A stretch of DNA of 64,000 nt from Clostridia bacterium (GCA_910575245.1 CAJTEN010000001.1:186001-250000); one strand, 5' to 3'. Shown: positions 8,527-20,171, counted from the stretch's first letter. Program-made: numbers and translations. The notes: generated from the sequence alone by a model not told the origin.

Positions 8527-9601
8527 CGGGCAGGAGGGTATGGGAAGTACTGTGGAGACGATAACAGTCCGGATGGACGAAGGACATATTGACAGGGGAT
8601 TGATTCGGGAGGCCGGAGACATTATCAGGTCCGGCGGGCTGGTTGCATTTCCGACAGAGACAGTATACGGACTTGGCGGAAATGCGCTGAATCCGTTATC
8701 CTCCGAGAAAATTTATGCAGCGAAGGGAAGGCCGTCAGATAATCCCCTGATCGTACATATCGCAGACCGGGAGGCTCTTCCTTTGCTTGTGGATGAGATG
8801 CCGGATACAGTGGGGCGGCTGGCGGAAAGATTCTGGCCGGGACCGCTGACGATGATCCTGAAGAAATCAGACAGAGTCCCTTATGAGACCACAGGAGGAT
8901 TGGATACGGTAGCAGTGCGGATGCCGGCGAACCGTATTGCCCGGGAACTGATCCGGGCAGCCGGCGGTTATGTGGCGGCTCCCAGTGCCAACCGTTCCGG
9001 AAGACCCAGTCCTACGGTGGCCAGGTATGTGTCGGAGGATCTTGCGGGACGGGTCGAAATGATTATTGACGGCGGCGATGTGCTGATCGGCCTGGAATCC
9101 ACAATTGTTGACCTGACATCGGACAAGCCGGTGATCCTGCGCCCGGGATATATCACCAGACAGATGCTTGAGGAAGTGCTTGCCGAAGTGGAAGAGGACA
9201 GTACGCTTATGCGGGAGGATTCGGGCCAGGCACCCAGGGCTCCAGGCATGAAGTACAGACATTATGCGCCCCAGGGAGATTTGACCATCATCAGCGGCAT
9301 GGAAGAAAATGTGACAGCATATATTAATGCCAAGTGTATGGAGCAGAAGAGAATGCATAAGAGAACGGGCGTTATAGGAACTGATGAAACAATTGGAAAA
9401 TACTGTGCCGATGTGTGCAGGAGTGTGGGATGCAGAGACGATGAGGTGAGGATTGCCAGAGAATTGTTCCGCATTCTGCGGGAGTTTGATGACGAGTGTG
9501 TGGATGTCATATACGCGGAGTCCTTCAGCGATTCCGGGATCGGACGGGCGATCATGAACAGGCTGCTCAAAGCGGCAGGCCATAAAGTGGTCAATGTCTG
9601 A
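8513..9601 (+). CDS. Threonylcarbamoyl-AMP synthase (Sua5/YwlC type)
   Basis: A 362-residue enzyme making threonylcarbamoyl-AMP from threonine, bicarbonate and ATP for the t6A modification of tRNAs reading ANN codons. The YrdC domain shows GGLVAFPTETVYGLGGNAL, AAKGRPSDNPLIVH, WPGPLTMIL and VAAPSANRSGRPSPT. A linker APRAPGMKYRHYAP leads to the C-terminal Sua5 domain, so this is the long Sua5 form, not the short TsaC. The start is uncertain: ATG 8513 overlaps the amidase gene, ATG 8540 lies only one base after AGGAGGG, and GTG 8552 lies 13 bases after it. Confidence 0.92.
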   Translation: MKTSNGQEGMGSTVETITVRMDEGHIDRGLIREAGDIIRSGGLVAFPTETVYGLGGNALNPLSSEKIYAAKGRPSDNPLIVHIADREALPLLVDEMPDTVGRLAERFWPGPLTMILKKSDRVPYETTGGLDTVAVRMPANRIARELIRAAGGYVAAPSANRSGRPSPTVARYVSEDLAGRVEMIIDGGDVLIGLESTIVDLTSDKPVILRPGYITRQMLEEVLAEVEEDSTLMREDSGQAPRAPGMKYRHYAPQGDLTIISGMEENVTAYINAKCMEQKRMHKRTGVIGTDETIGKYCADVCRSVGCRDDEVRIARELFRILREFDDECVDVIYAESFSDSGIGRAIMNRLLKAAGHKVVNV

Positions 9602-9654
9602 ACGGCATTTCATAACACAAGTGATAATATTGCAAAATAACAGGAGGTATTCGA

Positions 9655-10083
9655 ATGATAGCAATTGGAAGTGACCACGGAGGATTTGAATTGAAGGAGA
9701 GGGTGATTGCCCATCTGAAAGAGCAGGGGACCGACTGTAAAGATTTCGGATGTTATGATAAGAGTTCCTGCGATTATCCGATTTATGGACGTGCTGTTGC
9801 CGAAGCGGTGGCGAAAGGGGAATGCGAGAAAGGGATCGTTATCTGCACCACGGGAATCGGTATTTCCATCACAGCCAATAAAGTGAAAGGAGTCCGCTGT
9901 GCGCTGTGCGCGGATACGCTGACGGCACAGATGACCCGGCTGCATAATGACGCCAACGTACTTGCCATGGGCGGAGGCATTGTAGGGCCGAATCTGGCGG
10001 TCAGTATAGTGGATACCTTTCTGCAGACGGCCTTTTCAGAAGAGGAAAAGCACTGCAGAAGAGTAGGGCTCATCGAACAATAA
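9655..10083 (+). CDS. rpiB: Ribose-5-phosphate isomerase B
   Basis: A 142-residue LacAB/RpiB family enzyme interconverting ribose-5-phosphate and ribulose-5-phosphate in the pentose phosphate pathway. The family start MIAIGSDHGGFELK is present, with the active-site Cys64 in ICTTGIGISITANK and the conserved CADTLTAQMTRLHNDANVLAMGGGIVG. The ribosome site AGGAGG is well spaced. It follows sua5 in the same direction with a 50-bp gap, a pairing common in Clostridia. A galactose-6-phosphate isomerase subunit is less likely because there is a single gene. Confidence 0.93.
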   Translation: MIAIGSDHGGFELKERVIAHLKEQGTDCKDFGCYDKSSCDYPIYGRAVAEAVAKGECEKGIVICTTGIGISITANKVKGVRCALCADTLTAQMTRLHNDANVLAMGGGIVGPNLAVSIVDTFLQTAFSEEEKHCRRVGLIEQ

Positions 10084-10198
10084 CAGCGTATATTTGATTC
10101 CGCCAGGCGGAGTCATGGCGGTTGGTGTGAGAAAGAATGATTCGCAGGTGGACAAGCGGAAGATGATGTGAAGGGAATAGGGTAAACCGGAGGGGCTT

Positions 10199-11398
10199 AT
10201 GAAAGGCAAGCGGAAAGTGACTGCCTGTATTATGCTGGCTCTGTTGCTGGCGTCGCAGACTGTTATTGTACAGGCGACGGAAGAAACAAGGAAAAAGATT
10301 AATCAGGCGGAGCAGGAGAAGAAGGATACAGAATCCAAACTGAATGAGACAGAGGAAAATCTTGATAAGCTGAATGAACAGAAGAACTCTCTGCAGGGGG
10401 CATTGTCAACTTTGAATACGGAGTTGTCTCAGGTGAGTAATAATCTGAGTGAGCTGGAAGCGAAGATTACGGACAAGGAGGCGGAGATAGAGGCCCTGGA
10501 TCAGGATATCGCCCAGGTTCAGGAAGAACTGCAGACGGCGATCGCTTTGAAGGATGAGCAGTATGAGTCCATGAAACAACAGATTAAGTTCATCTACGAG
10601 AAAAGCGATTATCTGTATTTGGAATTGTTCTTTTCAGCGGGAAGTTTTTCGGATTTTCTGAATAAGAATAATTATATTGAGCAGCTTTCTTCCTATGAGG
10701 AAAAGGTGCTGCAGGACTATAAGGATGCGCAGGCGGCAATGGAAGCCAAGGAAGCGGAACTGCAGCTTGCCATGGAACAGCTGGAGAGGGATAAGGAAGA
10801 ACTGGGAGAGTATAAGGTGCAGGTGGTGGCAGAGCAGAGCCGCGTATCAGGTCTTGTCAGCAAGACTGCCAACTCCATCAATGCAACCGACAGCCAGATA
10901 TCTGAGGCAGAAGCGGAAGCCCTCGCCTATGAAAAGAGGATCAAGGAACAGGAAGAGAATATTACGGCGCTGAAAGCAAAGCTGGCAGAGGAAATCCGCC
11001 TGGCACAGCTGGCGTCCCAATCCAGTTGGAGAGATATTTCGGAAGTGAGCTTTGCAGATGGAGACAGATACCTGCTGGCGAATCTGATCTATTGTGAAGC
11101 GGGCGGAGAGCCTTATGCCGGGCAGGTAGCAGTAGGGGCTGTTGTGATGAACAGAGTGCTCAGTTCTGTTTTTCCGGATACGGTAACGGGTGTTGTATAT
11201 CAGAACGGGCAGTTTTCCCCGGTAGCCAGCGGCCGTCTGGCACTGGCACTGGCAGAGGGAAAAGCCACCGGAAGCTGTTATCAGGCGGCGGATGAAGCCA
11301 TGAAGGGAGCCACGAATGTGGGAAATTGTGTATTCTTCAGGACACCGGTGGACGGCGTTACACCTAAATATAGGATCGGCGGACATATATTCTATTGA
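10199..11398 (+). CDS. Secreted coiled-coil protein with SleB/CwlJ hydrolase domain
   Basis: A 399-residue secreted protein. A signal peptide (cleavage near ATE after residue 25) is followed by a long coiled coil (about 30-260) resembling the PcsB N-terminal domain, with a loop containing YLELFFSAGSFSDFLNKNNY. The C-terminal Hydrolase_2 domain (about 285-399) has NLIYCEAGGEPYAGQVAVGAVVMNRV and GQFSPV, as in SleB and CwlJ cortex-lytic enzymes. The coiled coil suggests control by a membrane partner such as FtsEX; that is by analogy with PcsB. It may act in cell separation or spore germination. It ends 2 bp from the convergent DUF402 gene. Confidence 0.88.
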   Translation: MKGKRKVTACIMLALLLASQTVIVQATEETRKKINQAEQEKKDTESKLNETEENLDKLNEQKNSLQGALSTLNTELSQVSNNLSELEAKITDKEAEIEALDQDIAQVQEELQTAIALKDEQYESMKQQIKFIYEKSDYLYLELFFSAGSFSDFLNKNNYIEQLSSYEEKVLQDYKDAQAAMEAKEAELQLAMEQLERDKEELGEYKVQVVAEQSRVSGLVSKTANSINATDSQISEAEAEALAYEKRIKEQEENITALKAKLAEEIRLAQLASQSSWRDISEVSFADGDRYLLANLIYCEAGGEPYAGQVAVGAVVMNRVLSSVFPDTVTGVVYQNGQFSPVASGRLALALAEGKATGSCYQAADEAMKGATNVGNCVFFRTPVDGVTPKYRIGGHIFY

Positions 11399-11400
11399 TA

Positions 11401-11901
11401 TCAACGGCCTGACGGACAGGGAGTAAATACATAACGCTCGGTTGGCTTCTGCAGTTTGGGGAAATCACCGCGATAAATAATATTCAGCAGATGATCCAGA
11501 CGCAGCAAAGCCGCGTTGAGCATGCTATCCGAAAGGATGCCCGACTGCCTGGCGGTCACCAGCTCGTCTAAATCGACAACCTTAACGAAGCCGTCGGGAT
11601 AGACGATTACATCGGCAAGAAGATCCGTGACAATATAGGTGTCGGTATCCTTATGATAAACATAATCGATGATATCACAATACCAGCAAATGAGGGAGTT
11701 GTCTTCCAGGTAGAATCTGCTGACCTTAATACCCTCTGACAGATAGTAGCAGGAGCATCCATGATGCAGGTCCTTGCGGGGCTTTAAGGAGTTCCAGCCG
11801 GTTACGATGATTTGGCTGTCCCGATACAGCACGGTGTCATCTTTCAATAGTACGCATTCATCGGGGATAAGTCTTTTACGATATAAGGTCGGATCTGCCA
11901 T
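11401..11901 (-). CDS. DUF402 domain protein
   Basis: A 166-residue cytoplasmic protein of the DUF402 family, with SRFYLEDNSLICWYCDIID, the TYIVTDLLADVIVYPDG strand region and a Leu-rich C-terminus. Some relatives hydrolyse nucleotides or act on nucleotide-linked substrates, but none of that can be deduced here. The ribosome site AGGAGG lies 4 bases before the ATG. It is transcribed away from the atp operon, converges on the SleB-domain gene, and has its own promoter region at 11.9-12.0 kb. Confidence 0.8.
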   Translation of the reverse strand: MADPTLYRKRLIPDECVLLKDDTVLYRDSQIIVTGWNSLKPRKDLHHGCSCYYLSEGIKVSRFYLEDNSLICWYCDIIDYVYHKDTDTYIVTDLLADVIVYPDGFVKVVDLDELVTARQSGILSDSMLNAALLRLDHLLNIIYRGDFPKLQKPTERYVFTPCPSGR

Positions 11902-12027
11902 AATACCTCCTGTCGGTAGTGAGAATAGAAACGTTGAAATGGTTGTATGATATAAATGATATAAGAATATTCTTACACTGACGACGGGAAAAAGTCAATG
12001 CAAATTGATTCGAAAGGTTTGTTTTTG

Positions 12028-12059
12028 GTAACAGGGAAACCGAAAGGCTGGACTGTTAC
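12028..12059. repeat. Short hairpin repeat (GTAACAG...CTGTTAC)
   Basis: A 32-base imperfect palindrome bounded by GTAACAG and CTGTTAC with the core GGGAAACCGAAAGGCTGGA. Similar units lie at 27181-27210 and, partly, at 57011-57036. It is upstream of the atp promoter. Confidence 0.55.
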
Positions 12060-12088
12060 TGTTTTTGACATATTTTTGACAATAATGC

Positions 12089-12117
12089 TGGACACCGATA
12101 AAGGAAATGGGTATAAT
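12089..12117 (+). promoter_or_regulatory. Main promoter of the atp operon
   Basis: TGGACA (12089-12094), a 17-bp spacer and TATAAT (12112-12117). The expected transcript start near 12124 rules out the longer upstream reading frame of the first gene. Two further TTGACA hexamers at 12065 and 12076 are too far away to pair with this -10. Confidence 0.7.
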
Positions 12118-12159
12118 TTTAGAAGTGGCGTAATGGAAAGGGTGAAGAAGGGAAGGGCA

Positions 12160-12510
12160 GTGAAGTATAATAGAAATGTTTATCAGGCGCTTACAATGAT
12201 AACGCAATTCGGTATTAACATGCTGGTTCCCATTTTTCTGTGCTCTTTTGCGGGCATGTTCCTTGACCGGAAGTTTGGTACCTCTTTCTGGATGATCTTG
12301 TTGTTTTTTGTCGGTACGCTGGCCGGGTTTACCAATGTATTCCGGTTTGCAAGAAGAATCTATGAGACGCCTGCGGTAACCCGCAGAAGGAGCACGAGGC
12401 CTGTAAATATGACAAAAGGCAGGGAAGAAGGGCACACAGAAGAGATGCGGCAGGAGGAGAATCTGGCCGCTGTATGGATGGACGGAAGTGAGGCGAGACA
12501 TGAAGAGTAA
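12160..12510 (+). CDS. AtpZ/AtpI-family protein, first gene of the atp operon
   Basis: A 116-residue protein starting at GTG (VKYNRNVYQALTMITQFGINML) with GAAGGG 7 bases upstream; an ATG at 12133 in the same frame is the alternative. Two membrane helices (about 10-32 and 40-62) joined by the short loop DRKFGTSFW are the pattern of the AtpZ/ATPase_gene1 family that heads many atp operons. AtpZ-AtpI complexes have been proposed to move ions or to help c-ring assembly. A polar tail of about 50 residues follows. The end overlaps the next gene by 11 bp. Confidence 0.78.
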   Translation: MKYNRNVYQALTMITQFGINMLVPIFLCSFAGMFLDRKFGTSFWMILLFFVGTLAGFTNVFRFARRIYETPAVTRRRSTRPVNMTKGREEGHTEEMRQEENLAAVWMDGSEARHEE

Positions 12511-12889
12511 AATTGACCCGACTTTGTTTGGCCTGTGTCTGGGAATTGTCCTGTACGGGATCGTATTTCAGCTTGTTTTACTTTTTTTTTCAAGGGAAGT
12601 ATCGTATAGTGCGGGACTTTGGATCGGAATCGCCCTTGCAGTGGCGGGATCCATACATATGTGGTGGTCCTTGAACCGGGGATTGGACCAGGCAGCCAAA
12701 GGAGCGGCCAGGACAGTTGGGGCCAACAGCCTGATCCGGTATTTTGTGCTGGTGATAGTCATGGCCGTACTTATTTATACGGATTTTGCGAATCCGATTT
12801 TTGCTTTCTGCGGTTATATGGGGATGAAAATGTCTGCCTATATGAATCCGTGGATGCGCAAGGTCAGTTCCAGAGTATTTAGGATATAA
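12500..12889 (+). CDS. atpI: AtpI-like membrane protein
   Basis: A 129-residue protein with four hydrophobic segments (about 8-30, 36-55, 75-95 and 96-115), the layout of ATP synthase protein I, which assists c-ring assembly. The ATG at 12500 has GTGAGG 6 bases upstream and lies inside the end of the preceding gene, indicating coupled translation. Identification rests on membrane layout and position directly before atpB; sequence similarity in this family is weak. Confidence 0.7.
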   Translation: MKSKIDPTLFGLCLGIVLYGIVFQLVLLFFSREVSYSAGLWIGIALAVAGSIHMWWSLNRGLDQAAKGAARTVGANSLIRYFVLVIVMAVLIYTDFANPIFAFCGYMGMKMSAYMNPWMRKVSSRVFRI

Positions 12890-12956
12890 CGGTTTGGCCG
12901 GAGCACAGTACCGGTCAGGCGTTTATATACAATATTAAGTGTAAGGGGGTGAAAGT

Positions 12957-13679
12957 ATGGGACAGGGAATAATGTTATCTGGAAGTCAGGACATTGATTT
13001 TATGATTCACGGAGTTTTTTCCTATGAATTGTTCGGGCAGACGGTATGGATAACAACTACCCATGTGTGTGTGCTGATCGTAATGCTTGTGATCATTGCG
13101 TTCTGTATTGCGGCAGGACGGACTGTGAAGCACGCGTCGGATGTTCCGGGTACTTTCCAGAATATCGCAGAATTGGTAGTGGAGATGCTGGATAACATGA
13201 TCGGTGGGGTCATGGGCAAGTTCAGTCCGAAGTTCCGTAACTATATCGGAACGATATTCATCTTTATCCTTCTCAGCAATATTTCCGGATTGTTTGGGCT
13301 AAGGCCGCCTACCGCGGACTACGGCGTGACATTGGCGCTGGGTATCATGACGTTTTCGTTGATTCATTTCAACAAGTTCAAACATCAGAAGGTGAAGGGC
13401 GTTATTGCCGGGCTGTGCGATCCGTGGCCGATCTGGGCGCCGATCAATGTTATCGGTGATGTGGCTGTGCCGATATCGTTGTCTTTGCGTCTGTTTGCAA
13501 ATGTACTGTCGGGCACGGTTATGCTTGCGCTTGTATACGGGCTGCTTTCGAAGATTGCCATCGTATGGCCGGCTGCGCTGCATGTGTACTTCGATCTGTT
13601 TTCCGGTGCGATTCAGACGTATGTGTTCTGTATGTTGACGATGACATACATTACCGATGCCTGCACAACAGAGGAATAG
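12957..13679 (+). CDS. atpB: F-type ATP synthase subunit a
   Basis: A 240-residue integral membrane subunit forming the ion half-channels against the c ring. The diagnostic C-terminal region PISLSLRLFANVLSGTVML carries the essential Arg that faces the c-subunit glutamate, followed by a helix with ALHVYFDLFSGAIQTYVF. RNYIGTIFIFILLSNISGLFGLRPPTADY is the usual mid-protein motif. The ribosome site AAGGGGG is well placed. It lies in the operon between atpI and atpE. Confidence 0.96.
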   Translation: MGQGIMLSGSQDIDFMIHGVFSYELFGQTVWITTTHVCVLIVMLVIIAFCIAAGRTVKHASDVPGTFQNIAELVVEMLDNMIGGVMGKFSPKFRNYIGTIFIFILLSNISGLFGLRPPTADYGVTLALGIMTFSLIHFNKFKHQKVKGVIAGLCDPWPIWAPINVIGDVAVPISLSLRLFANVLSGTVMLALVYGLLSKIAIVWPAALHVYFDLFSGAIQTYVFCMLTMTYITDACTTEE

Positions 13680-13728
13680 ATTTCTTAGTTTATTTTTGAC
13701 AATACCATTTTTAAATTTATAAGACTAA

Positions 13729-14001
<273 letters not shown>

Positions 14002-14266
14002 GAGACAACGTTGTACTGAGACTGTCAGGAATGCAGTCCGGGAACAACGAAACCACAAGACAGGATATTGTGCCGGGATGCATCCTGAGAACGATTAGCC
14101 ATGTCTGGAAGAATGTGCAGGTACATAAGCCATGACGTTGCATGCAGGCTGTGGGAATGGAATGCCTGAAGGCAACGACGTTCAGCAGGATGCGAAGTGC
14201 ATTATTCTTCCGTGGTGGGAGTGAAGCGTGTAAAGTGGAACATGTGTGGAAAGGAGGTATAAGGGT
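14002..14266 (+). other. atpE-atpF spacer with hairpin-like repeats
   Basis: About 265 bp without a gene, unusually long for an atp operon. It contains ATGTCTGGAAGAA at 14101, a sequence that recurs with small changes before hairpins in the atpG-atpD and atpD-atpC spacers and in related form in the atpA-atpG spacer. No coding potential is seen. Confidence 0.5.
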
Positions 14267-14827
14267 TTGAGTACATTAGCTACACAGATGGTACTGGCAT
14301 CTGCAGAGATGGAGCCGAGACTTTTCGACCTGGACCTGCAGTTGCTCAGTGATGCTGTATTGATGATCATCGCTGTGTTTGCGCTGTTTTTGATCGCGTC
14401 CCATTTCCTGTTCAATCCGGTAAGGAATATGATGCAGAACAGACAGGACAGGATCAAGAGTGAACTCGACAATGCTGCTGCCGATATGAAGCAGGCGCAT
14501 GCATTGAAGGAAGAGTATGAGGCTAAGCTGAAAGACATCAATAAAGAAGCAGAAGAGATCCTGGGTGAAGCGCGTAAGAAAGCACTTGCGAGTGAGAATA
14601 AGATCATATCGGAGGCTAAGGAAGAAGCGGCAAGAATTATCGAAAGGGCCGGCGTGGAAGCTGAACTGGAGAAGAATAAAGCTGCTGATGAAGTGAAACG
14701 CGAGATGGTTGTGCTGGCATCCCTGCTGGCAGGCAAAGTCGTGAATGCGGCTATTGACACGACCGTCCAGGACACTTTGATTGAAGAAACTTTGAAAGAA
14801 ATGGGTGAGAGCACATGGCTAAGCTAA
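14267..14827 (+). CDS. atpF: F-type ATP synthase subunit b
   Basis: A 186-residue peripheral-stalk subunit: one membrane helix (about 20-45, LLSDAVLMIIAVFALFLIASHFLF), then a long charged helix (NPVRNMMQNRQDRIKSELDNA onward) that dimerises and reaches the delta subunit. The start is taken as the TTG at 14267 because AGGAGG lies 9 bases upstream; the longer frame from 14246 starts before this ribosome site. Its end overlaps atpH by 13 bp. Confidence 0.93.
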   Translation: MSTLATQMVLASAEMEPRLFDLDLQLLSDAVLMIIAVFALFLIASHFLFNPVRNMMQNRQDRIKSELDNAAADMKQAHALKEEYEAKLKDINKEAEEILGEARKKALASENKIISEAKEEAARIIERAGVEAELEKNKAADEVKREMVVLASLLAGKVVNAAIDTTVQDTLIEETLKEMGESTWLS

Positions 14828-15360
14828 TTTCAAAGACATACGGTGATGCATTGTTTGAACTTGCGATAGAAGAAGATAAAATAGATGCATTATTGGGAGA
14901 AATAGAACAGCTTCGGCATGTGCTTTCGGAGAATGAGGATTTCGGCAGGCTGATGAATCACCCCAAAGTCATCAAGGAGGAGAAGATTCAGGTTGCCAGG
15001 AATGTGTTTGAAGGAAGAATGTCCGACGAGCTGCTGGGATTTCTTGTCATTATCATTTCTAAAGACCGTTACAGGGATATCGATGCTATTCTCGATTATT
15101 TTATCGCAGAGGTGAAGAAGTATAAGGGAATCGGTGTTGCGACCGTGACAACGGCTGTTCCGCTCCGTGAGGAGCAGTGCAGGAAGATCGAGCAGAAACT
15201 GCTTGACACGACGTCCTACACGACAATGGAAATGAATTACACGCTGGACAAATCTTTGATCGGCGGTATGGTGATCCGTATCGGTGACAGAGTGGTGGAC
15301 AGCAGTATCAATACAAAATTAAATGAACTGCAAAAAGAATTATTGAAAGTTCAGATATAA
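14815..15360 (+). CDS. atpH: F-type ATP synthase subunit delta
   Basis: A 181-residue OSCP/delta subunit joining the peripheral stalk to the top of the catalytic head. It has the family N-terminus KLISKTYGDALFELAIEEDK and the C-terminal signature LIGGMVIRIGDRVVDSSINTKL. The start overlaps atpF and the stop lies 33 bp before atpA. Confidence 0.95.
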   Translation: MAKLISKTYGDALFELAIEEDKIDALLGEIEQLRHVLSENEDFGRLMNHPKVIKEEKIQVARNVFEGRMSDELLGFLVIIISKDRYRDIDAILDYFIAEVKKYKGIGVATVTTAVPLREEQCRKIEQKLLDTTSYTTMEMNYTLDKSLIGGMVIRIGDRVVDSSINTKLNELQKELLKVQI

Positions 15361-15390
15361 ATCTAAAATCTATAAGAAAGGTGCGAATGA

Positions 15391-16902
<1,512 letters not shown>

Positions 16903-16918
16903 TGGTAGATAGACGCAG

Positions 16919-17042
16919 CAGTTCAGACAGGTCTGCGCGTATAATGCGCTGACCGTACTAAAGCGCGATGTCTGAAAGTATCCGGCTTGTCGCAAAGCGA
17001 TTCATGATAGCCGGATAGAGGGATCCGTGAAGCAGCTGAGCT
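16919..17042 (+). repeat. Dispersed intergenic repeat, copy 1
   Basis: The atpA-atpG spacer is filled by an element bounded by CAGTTCAG and CTGAGCTG. It contains GGTCTGCGC/GCGCTGACC, ATGTCTGAAAG and the stem TATCCGGCT (16979-16987)/AGCCGGATA (17009-17017). A clearly related copy lies at 37611-37742 after glgD, sharing the ends and the core GCAAAGCGATTCA / CGAAGCGATTCA. Confidence 0.7.
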
Positions 17043-17067
17043 GATGCAGAAAGAAGAAGGTGACGCT

Positions 17068-17931
17068 ATGGCCTCAATGAGAGACATTAAAAGGCGTAAA
17101 GGCAGTATTCAGAGTACTCAGCAGATTACCAAAGCCATGAAACTTGTTTCTACCGTTAAGCTGCAGAGGGCGAAACAGCGTGCGGAGCAATCCAAGGCAT
17201 ATTTTAACTGTATGTATGAGACGGTAACTTCCATGCTGGCAAGAACCAGCGGCTTAAATCATCCTTACTTGAAAGCAGGTGCGTCTGACAAAAAGGCAGT
17301 GGTTGTTATCACATCCAACAGAGGTCTTGCAGGCGGTTATAACTCTAATATCGTTAAGCTGATCACAAAGGGTGAGTTTAAGAAGGCAGATCTGGAAATT
17401 TATGCAATCGGTAAGAAGGGCAAGGATGCATTGCAGCGAAACGGCTATCACATTGTGGAGGAGGATCCGGACATCATAGAGGAGCCTTCTTATGTGGATG
17501 CTATGGCAATAACCAACCGTTTACTGAAATCCTATGCGGACGGCGAGATCGGAGAGATTTATCTTGCCTATACAGGTTTCAAGAATACGGTGGTGCATGA
17601 GCCGACGCTTCTGAAACTTCTTCCTGTGGAAGCGGGAGAGAGGCAGGGGAGTGTGCAGTCCGCCGGCAGCAGGGCGATGATGAACTTCGAGCCGGAAGAT
17701 GATGAAGCGCTCGACATGATCATCCCGAAATATGTTACCAGCCTGATTTATGGCGGTCTGGTAGAGGCGGTAGCCAGCGAGAACGGCGCCCGGATGCAGG
17801 CAATGGACTCCGCAACAAGCAATGCTGAGGAAATGATAGATCAGCTGTCACTGATGTACAACAGGGCACGTCAGGGATCTATTACGCAGGAATTAACAGA
17901 AATTATTGCAGGTGCGAATGCAATATCATAA
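17068..17931 (+). CDS. atpG: F-type ATP synthase subunit gamma
   Basis: A 287-residue central shaft subunit. The N-terminus MASMRDIKRRKGSIQSTQQI and the C-terminus SATSNAEEMIDQLSLMYNRARQGSITQELTEIIAGANAI form the coiled coil rotating inside the alpha/beta hexamer. VITSNRGLAGGYNSNI is the conserved Rossmann-like segment. The longer frame starts 8 codons upstream; the ATG at 17068 has GAAGG 7 bases before it and fits the family start. Confidence 0.95.
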   Translation: MASMRDIKRRKGSIQSTQQITKAMKLVSTVKLQRAKQRAEQSKAYFNCMYETVTSMLARTSGLNHPYLKAGASDKKAVVVITSNRGLAGGYNSNIVKLITKGEFKKADLEIYAIGKKGKDALQRNGYHIVEEDPDIIEEPSYVDAMAITNRLLKSYADGEIGEIYLAYTGFKNTVVHEPTLLKLLPVEAGERQGSVQSAGSRAMMNFEPEDDEALDMIIPKYVTSLIYGGLVEAVASENGARMQAMDSATSNAEEMIDQLSLMYNRARQGSITQELTEIIAGANAIS

Positions 17932-18166
17932 GACATGAAGTTATACTAAGGCGTCAAAGGACGCCGCCCAAGTATAACTAAGTCATGTCTGGGAGAATTC
18001 GGAAAAGCACGAATTCTCCGTAAGATGAGCAGGAAGCTTAGTAGAAGAAGACATGAAGTTATACTAAGGCGTCAAAGGACGCCGCCCAAGTATAGCTAAG
18101 TCATGTCTGGGAGAATTCGGAAAAGCGCGAACTCTCCGTATGCTGGGCAGTAAGTTCAGCAGAAGA
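17931..18166 (+). repeat. 118-bp tandem duplication in the atpG-atpD spacer
   Basis: Two copies, 17931-18048 and 18049-18166, nearly identical over their first 90 bases and diverging at the end. Each copy contains a nested hairpin (GACATGA/TCATGTC, AGTTATACT/AAGTATAACT, GGCGTC/GACGCC) followed by a second stem GGAGAATTCG/CGAATTCTCC, so the transcript has four strong hairpins between atpG and atpD. In copy 2 the second stem has one compensable change (CGAACTCTCC). Confidence 0.9.
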
Positions 18167-18207
18167 GATTGAGAGAGCAATATACGTAATGAAAATAAAA
18201 TGAGTGA

Positions 18208-19623
<1,416 letters not shown>

Positions 19624-19718
19624 AAAGACATATGTCTGGAAGAAATGCATAAGCTGTGCATTTCTTCCCAAGAGACGTAGTATAGATGATCGGATAATCC
19701 AGGAAGAGCAGGTAGTGT
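19624..19718 (+). other. atpD-atpC spacer hairpin
   Basis: Contains ATGTCTGGAAG followed by a 12-bp stem GGAAGAAATGCA/TGTGCATTTCTTCC. The layout (ATGTCTGG directly followed by a hairpin) is the same as in the atpG-atpD spacer. Confidence 0.6.
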
Positions 19719-20126
19719 ATGGCTGATGATAGAAATTTTACATTAAAAATTATTACGCCGGACAGGGTTTTCTATGAAGAGCAGGTCACCATGGTGGAGT
19801 TTAACACGGTGGAGGGGGAAGTCGGTATCTATAAAGACCATATTCCCATGACAATGATCATCGCACCGGGCATCTTAACAATCACCAGGGATGGTGAAGT
19901 GACGGAGGCGGCTCTGCATGCAGGCTTTACAGAAGTTTTGCAGGACAAGGTGACGATTCTTGCCGAGATCATAGAGTGGCCCTCGGAGATTGACGTATCA
20001 CGTGCCGAGAGCGCGAAATCCCGTGCGGAGGAAAGAATCAGAGAACATGCACCCGGAACAGATATGGACAGGGCAGAATTGTCTCTGAAACGTGCGGTGG
20101 CCAGAATAGAGGCTGTCCGGAAATGA
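19719..20126 (+). CDS. atpC: F-type ATP synthase subunit epsilon
   Basis: A 135-residue subunit, last of the operon. The N-terminal beta sandwich (FTLKIITPDRVFYEEQVTMVEFNTVEGEVGI...HIPMTM) is followed by the C-terminal helical hairpin (SRAESAKSRAEERI...AELSLKRAVARIEAV) that inhibits ATP hydrolysis in related enzymes. A strong terminator follows 46 bp after the stop codon. Confidence 0.95.
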   Translation: MADDRNFTLKIITPDRVFYEEQVTMVEFNTVEGEVGIYKDHIPMTMIIAPGILTITRDGEVTEAALHAGFTEVLQDKVTILAEIIEWPSEIDVSRAESAKSRAEERIREHAPGTDMDRAELSLKRAVARIEAVRK

Positions 20127-20171
20127 AACATATGTTATATATCACGCGTTATACTACGCGGATATACAAGG

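Noticed and set aside
11998-12159. Longer N-terminus for the first atp gene
   Set aside because: The strong promoter TGGACA-17-TATAAT at 12089-12117 and a better ribosome site lie inside this stretch, so it is untranslated.
17931-18166. CRISPR-like array
   Set aside because: Only two directly adjacent 118-bp copies with internal hairpins and no spacers; a tandem duplication.
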